DNA of 64,000 nucleotides. Source: CAZADA01 sp964568975 (lineage in GTDB: Bacteria > Pseudomonadota > Alphaproteobacteria > Caulobacterales > Maricaulaceae). The position numbers and the translations under genes were made by a program. Of the stretch, positions 25,413-32,696 are shown in pieces. Every line of letters begins with the position of its first letter. The first letter of the stretch is position 1. The notes under the pieces were generated by a model, which did not search any database, was not told the origin of the DNA, and worked only from the letters and a program-made list of their open reading frames with translations. The stretch spans positions 1 to 64,000 of the forward strand of contig CAZMSO010000003.1 in assembly GCA_964568975.1 (NCBI GenBank), read 5' to 3'.

Positions 25413-25510
25413 CCTCTCACACTGTGTGCGCGCGGTCGTCGGGACGCCGGCGGCTGCGTGCAACGGCCCCTCAGGGACCCACACGCGCGCCTCGCGCGGG
25501 GAAGGGAACG

Positions 25511-25654
25511 ATGATGCTGGCGCGCCTCGCCCTGTTCAGCGCCCTCGCCGTCACAGCCGCATGCGCCAGTGTCGGCGACGACCCGCGCCTGTCGCTGGAC
25601 AACAATGACGCGCTCTTGCGTCTGGAGGGCTACGCCTACGCCGTGACGGGCTAA
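25511..25654 (+). CDS. Tiny lipoprotein, unknown function
   Basis: A 47-codon gene preceded by GAAGGG at good spacing. The product has a signal of 17 residues with the lipobox-like VTAACAS (cysteine at about 18) and a 29-residue mature peptide (VGDDPRLSLDNNDALLRLEGYAYAVTG). It resembles small alphaproteobacterial lipoproteins but matches no family I can name. Its stop codon overlaps the end of the convergent HDAC-family gene. Confidence 0.6.
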   Translation: MMLARLALFSALAVTAACASVGDDPRLSLDNNDALLRLEGYAYAVTG

Positions 25655-26667
25655 GCGCGTTCCCGGCGCGCTGAAGCCGTGGACGGGTCGCGCTCGGTGT
25701 GAGCGTCCCGCGCCTTGCGATCCGCCGGGACATCCTCCGCCAGCGGACGCCGCCCCGTGAACGCGTCGGCGACTGCGCGGTGGAGCACGGCGTGGCGCGC
25801 GGCTAAGCGGTCAAGGTCGGCGTCATACCCCCCGCCCAGCACGCCAACCATAGGTGCGCCCGCGCTGAGACACGCCTGCGCCACCATCGCCTCGCGGCGG
25901 GCCAACCCCTCGTCGGAGAGGGCGAGCAAGCCGAGCTGGTCATCCGTGTGGGGATCGACGCCGGCGATGTAGAACACCAGATCCGGCCGGCGCGCCAACA
26001 ACAAAGGCAGCGCCCGCGCCACCCGCTCCAAATAGGCGGCGTCGCCGAGGCCGGGCTCAAGCCCCTCGTCCCAATCGCTGCGCGCTTTGCGGTGAGGCCA
26101 ATTCTTTTCGCAGTGGGCGGAGTATGTAAACACGCGCGAATCATCAGCAAACACCCGCGCCGTACCGTCGCCTTGATGCACGTCAAGATCAATCACTAAC
26201 GCTGAACGGATCGCCCCTTCCGCCAGCAGCACCCGCGCGGCGACCGCGACATCATTGAACACGCAAAAGCCGGCGCCGCCGTCATAATCGGCATGGTGAC
26301 TGCCGCCGGCGGTGTTGCACGCAAGCCCGCGCGCGAGCGCCAAGCGCGCCGCCAACACCGTGCCGCCCACCGCTGCGGCCGCACGCTCCGCCGCCGCCGG
26401 CGTGATGGGAAAGCCGATGCGCCGGGCCTGCTTGGCCGGAAGCTCCGCGGCCATCACCGCCGCCACGTAGTCGCGATCGTGGGCGAGAGCGAGCCAAGAC
26501 GCCGGCGCAGGCTCCGCGATCACGAAGCCGTCCGGGCCGGCCAGACCGTCCGCCTGCAAGCGCTGAGCGAGCCGCATGAATTTACCGGACGGAAAGCGAT
26601 GCCCCGCCGGCGCCGCCGCGTGGGCATAAGCGGGGTGATGGACAATGGGCGGCGGACGCACAGGCAT
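25651..26667 (-). CDS. Histone deacetylase superfamily amidohydrolase
   Basis: Zinc-dependent deacetylase of the HDAC/AcuC/acetylpolyamine amidohydrolase fold. The 338 aa product starts at PPPIVHHPAYAHAAAPAGHRFPSGK-like family-typical residues. The catalytic histidine pair is in GGSHHADYDGGAGFCVFND; the zinc ligands are in LVIDLDVHQGDG and the later aspartate in AGVDPHTDD; GVLGGGYD near the end closes the active site. Substrates in bacteria range from acetylated proteins to polyamines; none can be assigned. An in-frame ATG at 26778 would add 37 residues, but the family start favours 26667. The gene diverges from the MATE transporter. Confidence 0.9.
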   Translation of the reverse strand: MPVRPPPIVHHPAYAHAAAPAGHRFPSGKFMRLAQRLQADGLAGPDGFVIAEPAPASWLALAHDRDYVAAVMAAELPAKQARRIGFPITPAAAERAAAAVGGTVLAARLALARGLACNTAGGSHHADYDGGAGFCVFNDVAVAARVLLAEGAIRSALVIDLDVHQGDGTARVFADDSRVFTYSAHCEKNWPHRKARSDWDEGLEPGLGDAAYLERVARALPLLLARRPDLVFYIAGVDPHTDDQLGLLALSDEGLARREAMVAQACLSAGAPMVGVLGGGYDADLDRLAARHAVLHRAVADAFTGRRPLAEDVPADRKARDAHTERDPSTASARRERA

Positions 26668-26794
26668 AGTGTGAGACTTAAGCGCCGAGGCCGGCGCGGC
26701 CAACGCGGCGGACCGGGCGGCGCTGATCGCTGGCGCGGCGGGCCCATGACCCCACTGAGAGGCGATTGAGGCGCGCATGCGCTAAAGGGGACCC

Positions 26795-28195
26795 ATGGCT
26801 TCCATCCCGCCCGACACCGGCCCGCCCACCGCCTCGCGCCATGCGACGACGCCGTGCCCGCCCCTGGGGCGGCGCGACGCGCTCGCCCTCGCCGTCCCGC
26901 TCATGGCCGCCAACGCCGTGGCGCCGGCGGCGGGCGTCGCCGACACCGTCATCATCGGCATGGCCGGCTCACGCGTCGACCTCGCGGGCGTGGCGTTGGG
27001 AGCGACGGTGTTCAACGCCCTGATCGCAGCGTTTTACTTCTTGCGCATGAGCACGACCGCCCTGGCCGCCCAAGCCGATGGCCGCGGCGATCGGAGCGAA
27101 GGCCGCCTGACATTGGCGCGCGCAGTGATTCTGGGCGTCGCTGCGGGTCTGGCGCTGACCGCCATGCGCGGCCTGGCGTCGGACGCGGCGTTTGCGCTCT
27201 TCCAAGGTTCAGCGCCGGTGGAGGCGCAAGGCGATGCGTATGTGCGCGCGCGTCTTCTTGGCGCGCCGGCGGCGCTGGCGGTGTTTGCGTTCTCGGGCTG
27301 GCTGATTGGACGGGGCCGGTCCGGCGCGGTGCTGATCGTGCACGGCGTGTTCAGCGCAGCGAATGTGGCGCTCGACATCGTGTTCGTGTTCGGTCTCGGT
27401 TTGGGCGCGGCCGGGGTGGCTATGGCCACCGCGTCAGCTGATTGGGCGGCGGCGGCCGTCGGCGCGGGCCTTGCGTGGCGGATTATGCGCCGCGACGGCC
27501 CGGATCCTGCGGGATCGATGCGCTGGACAAGGCTGTTCGCGGCGGAGGCGTGGCGGCGGCTGTTCATTGTCAACCGCGACCTCATGATCCGCACGCTGTG
27601 CTTAATCGCGGGGTTCTCGTGGTTCGCCAACGCGGCCGCCGGCGAGGGAGCCGCGGTCCTGGCGGGGACGCATGTGCTTCTCCAGTTCGTCACGGTGTGG
27701 GCTTTCGTGCTCGACGCCTATGCGTTCACCGCAGAGAGCTTCGTGGGCCGCGCGGCCGGCGCCGGCGCGCGCGCGGCTCTGCGTCGTGCGGTGCGGGTGA
27801 CGAGCGAACTCGCGCTCGGCTCCGGCGCTGTGTTGTCGCTGGCGACGCTGCTTGGCGGCGCGGCGGTGCTTGACGCGATTGTGGCGGACCCGGCCGCGCG
27901 CGCTGAAGCTGAGCGCTTCTTGCCCTATTGCGCCGCGATCCCGCTCCTCGGCGCGCCGGCCTGGCAGCTCGACGGGATTTTCATCGGCGCGGCGCGCAGC
28001 GTCGCTATGCGCAACGCCATGCTGGCGAGCCTCGGGCTCTACATCGCCTCCGACCTTGTTTTGCGGACGGCCTTCGCCGCGCACGGCATGTGGCTCGCCT
28101 TCACCGGCTTTTATGTCGCGCGCGCCATCACTTTGGCGGCGGCCTATCCGGGCCTTGAGCAGGCGGTCGCGCCGCGCGCGCATCCGCCCACATGA
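26795..28195 (+). CDS. MATE-family efflux transporter
   Basis: Inner-membrane cation-coupled drug/metabolite exporter of 466 aa. Twelve hydrophobic segments are arranged as two six-helix bundles. The first contains LAVPLMAANAVAPAAGVADTVIIGMAG, the typical D in the VDT motif, and later LGAPAALAVFAFSGWLIGRGRSGAVL. The second half includes VLDAYAFTAESFVGRAAGAG, the region with the conserved ExxxG in the DinF-like branch of MATE proteins. AAAGGGG lies five bases before the start. The last 68 bases overlap the end of the convergent pyrD gene, so both C-termini are encoded by the same DNA in opposite directions. Confidence 0.92.
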   Translation: MASIPPDTGPPTASRHATTPCPPLGRRDALALAVPLMAANAVAPAAGVADTVIIGMAGSRVDLAGVALGATVFNALIAAFYFLRMSTTALAAQADGRGDRSEGRLTLARAVILGVAAGLALTAMRGLASDAAFALFQGSAPVEAQGDAYVRARLLGAPAALAVFAFSGWLIGRGRSGAVLIVHGVFSAANVALDIVFVFGLGLGAAGVAMATASADWAAAAVGAGLAWRIMRRDGPDPAGSMRWTRLFAAEAWRRLFIVNRDLMIRTLCLIAGFSWFANAAAGEGAAVLAGTHVLLQFVTVWAFVLDAYAFTAESFVGRAAGAGARAALRRAVRVTSELALGSGAVLSLATLLGGAAVLDAIVADPAARAEAERFLPYCAAIPLLGAPAWQLDGIFIGAARSVAMRNAMLASLGLYIASDLVLRTAFAAHGMWLAFTGFYVARAITLAAAYPGLEQAVAPRAHPPT

Positions 28196-29297
28196 CAGCG
28201 TCCACCCCCACAGCGTCGGCGAGGCGGCTGTGCCCGTCGGCGGCGAGCAGCGCGGCGAGCTCGCGGGCGATGCGACGCGCCAAGAAAGGGCCCTGATACA
28301 CGAGGCCAGTGTACAACTGGACTGCGCTCGCCCCGGCGCGGATCTTGGCGTAGGCCGTCGCGCCGCTGTCTACACCGCCGGCGCCGATTAAGGGCGTCGC
28401 CGGGCCGAGCGCGCGGCGAAACTGCGCCAGCACGCGCGTCGAGCGCACAAACAGCGGCCGGCCGGAGAGGCCCCCCGCCTCCTCCGACGCCGGGCCCGCG
28501 AGGCCTGTCGGCCGCGCCAGCGTCGTGTTGGACACAATCAGCCCGTCGACCACCGCGCGTTGCGCCTGCACCGTGCGCGCGATCGCGACGACTGCGTCGC
28601 CATCAAGGTCGGGCGCAACTTTCAAGAACAAGGGCCGCGTGGGCGCATGGGCGGTCAACCGTGCCTTCGCCTCGCCGAGGCGCGCGAGCAACACGCTCAG
28701 CGCCGCGCCTTCTTGCAAGCCCCGCAGACCCGGCGTGTTCGGCGAGGACACATTAATCGTCACATAATCCACAAGCGACCAAAACCGCTCCAGGCCCGCC
28801 ACATAATCAGCGACGCGATCCGCGCTGTCCTTGTTCGCGCCGAGATTGACGCCCACCACGCCATGGCGTCCGCCATGGGCCGCGCCGGCCTCCAGGCGCC
28901 GCGCCAACCGCGCCGCGGCCGGCTGAAAACCGCCGGAGTTAAAGCCTAAGCGGTTGATCAGCGCGCGTTCAGGCGCAAGACGAAACACCCGCGGCCGAGG
29001 ATTGCCGGCCTGCGGGCGCGGCGTCACGGTGCCGCACTCCACAAAGCCAAAGCCCAATGCGAGGCAGGCGTCCGGCGCTTCGGCGTCTTTGTCGAAACCG
29101 GCCGCGAGGCCAATCGGATTGGGCAAATCAAGGCCGGCCACCGACACCGCCAAGCTCGCGCCGTCGCGGGGCGCCGACGTCCCCATCCGCCGCGCGACGC
29201 GTTGGGCCGCGCGCAAGCTCACAATCGCGGCGCGATGAGCAGTCTCCGGCGGCAGGCTCTGCGCCAGCCCGGTGAGGAGACGGTCCACCGCGCTCAT
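28128..29297 (-). CDS. pyrD: Dihydroorotate dehydrogenase (quinone), class 2
   Basis: Membrane-associated enzyme of pyrimidine synthesis that oxidises dihydroorotate to orotate with ubiquinone. The 389 aa product has the N-terminal amphipathic helices of class 2 (DRLLTGLAQSLPPETAHRAA), then LDLPNPIGLAAGFDKDAE, NRLGFNSGG, and the active-site loop NVSSPNTPGLRGLQ with the catalytic serine. The FMN phosphate region (LIGAGGVDSG and the ASAVQLYTGLVYQGP end) is intact. The start at 29297 gives the standard N-terminus, whereas the frame stays open 36 codons upstream. Its C-terminus runs about 20 residues past the conserved core and overlaps the MATE gene. Confidence 0.95.
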   Translation of the reverse strand: MSAVDRLLTGLAQSLPPETAHRAAIVSLRAAQRVARRMGTSAPRDGASLAVSVAGLDLPNPIGLAAGFDKDAEAPDACLALGFGFVECGTVTPRPQAGNPRPRVFRLAPERALINRLGFNSGGFQPAAARLARRLEAGAAHGGRHGVVGVNLGANKDSADRVADYVAGLERFWSLVDYVTINVSSPNTPGLRGLQEGAALSVLLARLGEAKARLTAHAPTRPLFLKVAPDLDGDAVVAIARTVQAQRAVVDGLIVSNTTLARPTGLAGPASEEAGGLSGRPLFVRSTRVLAQFRRALGPATPLIGAGGVDSGATAYAKIRAGASAVQLYTGLVYQGPFLARRIARELAALLAADGHSRLADAVGVDAVMWADARAARPPAQGPDRPPPK

Positions 29298-29466
29298 CAC
29301 GACGGCGCCCGCCACCCTCGCGCGCTGCGGGCGTGACCGCCCCCAAGCGCCGCGCAGGCGTGCACGCGCCCCACGGGGTGCATCGCAGTGTTCATTTCTC
29401 CCCATACGTGTGTGAGGACATGATGCCCCAAGAGGATGCTAATGCGGAGCGCGCGGAGCTCTCTCC

Positions 29467-30129
29467 ATGATCAACCACGACCAGGTTTGGGCCGCGATCG
29501 ACGCCCTTGCGCGCCGGCTTGAGATGTCGCCTTCCGGGCTGGCCCGTCAAGCGGGCCTTGATCCCACCACGTTTAATCCGTCCAAGCGCTTTGCGGGATC
29601 GGGCGTGAAAGCGCGCTGGCCGTCCACGGAAAGCATAGCGAAAGTGCTCAACGCCACGGGTACGAGTTTTGAGGAGTTCGCGGCCTTGGCGTCGCGGCGC
29701 GGGCCGGCCGCCGACGGCGCGCGCATTCCGCTGACGGACTTTGAGCGCATCGCCGATGAGGCGTTGTTTGACGACGCTGGCGCGCCGGTGACGTGGCGAT
29801 GGCGGGCGGAGTATGGGGCGGCGGCGCTGTGGGCCGGCGCGTATGCGCTGCGCGTGACGACGAATGCGTTTGCGCCGGCTTATCGCCGGGGCGATCATTT
29901 GATTGTGCGCCCCGTCAGCGATGTGGAGGTCGGCCGGCGGGCGCTGGTGAAGCCGCGGCGGCGTCCGCCGATGGTTGTGGAGGTGCGCCGCAGCGGTGCC
30001 TCGGCTTTGTGGGTGGCGCCGTTGGACGCTGTGTTCGCCGCGCATGCGGGCGCCGGCGAGCCGCCGACGCTGCGGCTCGCGCGCGGGCGCATCGCCTGGG
30101 TCGCGCGCATCGCGTGGGTCAGCCAGTGA
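29467..30129 (+). CDS. XRE/S24 LexA-like regulator lacking the catalytic serine
   Basis: A 220 aa protein with an N-terminal helix-turn-helix (LEMSPSGLARQAGLDPTTFN, about 18-37, and WPSTESIAKVL) and a C-terminal S24 peptidase fold. In the S24 part the motif GDSM-E-P is replaced by TNAFAP (131-137), so the nucleophilic serine is alanine at about 134. The lysine side (LVKPR, K162) is kept. The downstream GD (YRRGDHLIV) and the IAWVARIAW end are as in active relatives of alphaproteobacteria. It can probably still bind DNA and dimerise but not self-cleave. It stands alone, divergent from pyrD, with an AT-rich orphan gene behind it. Confidence 0.85.
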   Translation: MINHDQVWAAIDALARRLEMSPSGLARQAGLDPTTFNPSKRFAGSGVKARWPSTESIAKVLNATGTSFEEFAALASRRGPAADGARIPLTDFERIADEALFDDAGAPVTWRWRAEYGAAALWAGAYALRVTTNAFAPAYRRGDHLIVRPVSDVEVGRRALVKPRRRPPMVVEVRRSGASALWVAPLDAVFAAHAGAGEPPTLRLARGRIAWVARIAWVSQ

Positions 30130-30215
30130 AGCTTGTGAGCTGCATACTCTGCCGTAAGGAGCAGCCCAGCTCTGTGCAGATGCATCTAAAGGTGATACGC
30201 GCAGCCATGTTTAAG

Positions 30216-30761
30216 CTAATACACTGACTTCAGAGTATTAAGAAACGAAGGGGCCCAATCCCTTAGAGAGACAATAAAAACAACCGCTCCCCAAACACAT
30301 CCCGCGCACCCAAAGAATTTAAAGAAATCCAGAATACGCTCAAGAACAATAAGGTTTCTGGCGCCTGCATTAGTTTTTGCGTCAAATAATTTCGTAATTT
30401 TATGTCGCTCACTCGCCAAAATCTTCGCTTCGACATCAAGAGACACCCGCACGGCCAACTCAAGAAATTCACCAAACAAATCCAAGTTACTCTTAAACAC
30501 ACGTGACGCAGTTGACCCGAGGAACCATACAGGAATGGACATCGCCGCACCCCACTTTGCACCAACGGGTGCAGTAAACACTCGGTTCGGATCAAGCACC
30601 AACAATGCAATCGCAGACGCGAACAGGGCGCTTACGACTGCAAGAGACGAAATCGCGGTTTGGATCCGCAAAACATCGAGTTGAGTGATTGTTGACCGCA
30701 AGGTCTGATGAAAAACCACCTCTTCATTACTTGCCTTTATAATTGGCACTCGCGACTGCAT
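30216..30761 (-). CDS. Orphan membrane protein in an AT-rich island
   Basis: I do not recognise this 181 aa protein. It has two hydrophobic stretches near the N-terminus (AVVSALFASAIALLVL and AAMSIPVWFLGSTA, about 40-90), a helical, charged middle with DVEAKILASERHKITKLFDAK, and a last hydrophobic helix (FFKFFGCAGCVWGAVVFIVSL, 145-165). It may have cytoplasmic helices between membrane segments. The gene and its flanks (about 30130-30780) are plainly AT-richer than everything around, with codons such as AAT, TTT and ATA rare in the window. This suggests recent transfer. It sits just upstream (25 bases) of typA on the same strand. Confidence 0.65.
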   Translation of the reverse strand: MQSRVPIIKASNEEVVFHQTLRSTITQLDVLRIQTAISSLAVVSALFASAIALLVLDPNRVFTAPVGAKWGAAMSIPVWFLGSTASRVFKSNLDLFGEFLELAVRVSLDVEAKILASERHKITKLFDAKTNAGARNLIVLERILDFFKFFGCAGCVWGAVVFIVSLRDWAPSFLNTLKSVY

Positions 30762-30786
30762 AGCCCAACCCCGCCGCAGGCGTCAT

Positions 30787-32616
30787 TTACACCCCAACCG
30801 CTTCTTTCGCTTTGCGCTTGCGCTCATGAGGGTCGAGCCAGCGCTTGCGCACGCGGATGGCTTTGGGCGTCACCTCCACCAGCTCATCATCATCAATCCA
30901 AGCGATGGCTTGCTCGAGCGTCAGCCGCCGCGGCGGGGTCAAGCGCACCGCATCGTCTTTGCCGGCGGCGCGAATGTTGGTGAGTTTTTTTGTCTTGAGC
31001 GGGTTGACGATGAGGTCGTCAGGCTTGGCGTTTTCGCCAATGATCATGCCCTCATAAACGGGCTCGCCCGGCTCGACGAACAACACGCCGCGCTCCTCCA
31101 AATTCCACAAAGCGTACGCGACGGCGTCGCCCTGCTCTGCGGAGATTAGCGCGCCGCGGGCTCGCCCGCCCAAATCGCCAAGATAAGGCGTCCAGTCGTG
31201 GAACACGCGGTTCATAACCCCGGAGCCGCGGGTTTGGGTGAGAAACTCCGAGTGATAGCCCACCAGCGCCCGCGATGGGGCGTGCAACACCACCCGCGTC
31301 TTGCCGCCGCCGGAGGGTTTCATCTCCTGGATTTGCGCTTTCTTTTGGCTCAACGTTTCGATGACGGCGCCAGAGAACTCCTCATCAACGTCAATCACCA
31401 CCTCTTCAATGGGCTCATGCCGTTGGCCGTCCTCCTCCTTAATCAGCACCCGCGGCCGCGACACCGACAGCTCAAAGCCCTCCCGGCGCAGCGTCTCCAC
31501 CAGCACGCCGAGTTGAAGCTCGCCGCGGCCAGCGACTTCAAACGCGTCTTTGTCGCTGGTTTCGCGCACCTCAATGGCGACGTCGCCCTCCGCTTGCTTC
31601 ATCAGGCGCTCGCGGATCACGCGCGACTGGACTTTGTCGCCCTCGCGGCCGGCGAGCGGGCTGTCATTAATCGACACTGTCACCGCCAGCGTCGGCGGAT
31701 CAATCGGCGGCGCGGGCACGGGATCTGAGGCGTCAAGCGCCATAATGGTGTCGGCCACGGTCGCGGCGGAGAGCCCCGCAATGGCCACGAGATCGCCCGC
31801 TGCGGCCTCCGTCACGGGTTCACGCTTGAGTCCGCGGAACGCTAAGAGCTTGGAGAGGCGCGCCTGCTCCACGTGTCGTCCATCGAGGCTCACCGCCTTC
31901 ACCGTCTCGCCAACCTTAATGCGGCCCGTCTCAATCCGGCCGGTCAGCACCCGGCCCAAAAATGGATCGGCGTCCAACAGCGTCGCGAGCATACGGAACG
32001 GTTCGTCACGATGGCCAACGGCCTGCGGCGCCGGGACGTGGCGCAGAATCAGATCGAACAAAGGCCCAAGGCTTTCGCGCGGCGCATCCAAACTGTCGGC
32101 CGCCCACCCGTCGCGGCCGGACGCGTAGAGATAGGGGAAATCGAGCTGCTCTTCGTCAGCGCCCAACAACGCAAACAGGTCGAACACCTCGCCCACCACA
32201 TCATCGGGGCGGGCGGTGTCGCGGTCGACTTTGTTGAGGACGACCATCGGCTTCAGCCCGAGTGCGAGCGCCTTCGACAGCACGAACTTCGTTTGCGGCA
32301 TCGGCCCTTCGGTGGCGTCCACTAAGAGCACGCAGCCATCGACCATGGAGAGGATGCGCTCCACCTCGCCGCCGAAATCCGCATGGCCGGGCGTGTCGAC
32401 AATGTTGAGCCGCGTGTCGTTCCACAGAACTGAGGTGGGTTTCGCCAGGATCGTGATGCCGCGCTCACGCTCTTGGTCGTTGGAGTCCATCGCCCGTTCG
32501 GCGACCTGCTCATTGGCGCGCACCGCCCCTGATTGGCTCAAAAGCGCGTCGACCAGCGTCGTTTTGCCGTGGTCGACATGGGCGATGATGGCAATGTTGC
32601 GCAAGCTTTCAGTCAT
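30787..32616 (-). CDS. typA: Ribosome-associated GTPase TypA/BipA
   Basis: Translational GTPase that binds the ribosome under stress and aids 50S assembly. The 609 aa protein has G1 AHVDHGKTTLVDALL, the switch I region ERERGITILAK, G3 DTPGHADFGGEVER and G4 NKVD, all within 150 residues. EF-G-like domains II-III (ETGRIKVGETVKAV, LAVTVSINDSPLAGREG) and V (GGKTRVVLHAPSRALVGYHSEFLTQTRG) follow, ending with the BipA-specific domain and the KRWLDPHERKRKAK tail. Length is standard. The gene shows no unusual features apart from the AT-rich island behind it. Confidence 0.96.
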   Translation of the reverse strand: MTESLRNIAIIAHVDHGKTTLVDALLSQSGAVRANEQVAERAMDSNDQERERGITILAKPTSVLWNDTRLNIVDTPGHADFGGEVERILSMVDGCVLLVDATEGPMPQTKFVLSKALALGLKPMVVLNKVDRDTARPDDVVGEVFDLFALLGADEEQLDFPYLYASGRDGWAADSLDAPRESLGPLFDLILRHVPAPQAVGHRDEPFRMLATLLDADPFLGRVLTGRIETGRIKVGETVKAVSLDGRHVEQARLSKLLAFRGLKREPVTEAAAGDLVAIAGLSAATVADTIMALDASDPVPAPPIDPPTLAVTVSINDSPLAGREGDKVQSRVIRERLMKQAEGDVAIEVRETSDKDAFEVAGRGELQLGVLVETLRREGFELSVSRPRVLIKEEDGQRHEPIEEVVIDVDEEFSGAVIETLSQKKAQIQEMKPSGGGKTRVVLHAPSRALVGYHSEFLTQTRGSGVMNRVFHDWTPYLGDLGGRARGALISAEQGDAVAYALWNLEERGVLFVEPGEPVYEGMIIGENAKPDDLIVNPLKTKKLTNIRAAGKDDAVRLTPPRRLTLEQAIAWIDDDELVEVTPKAIRVRKRWLDPHERKRKAKEAVGV

Positions 32617-32696
32617 GATCCACGCAGGGTCCGGCCAAACTCCCCCACGCTGTGCGCTGCAACGGCGTGAATGGCAAGGCCCGGCGTGGCCCAGCG

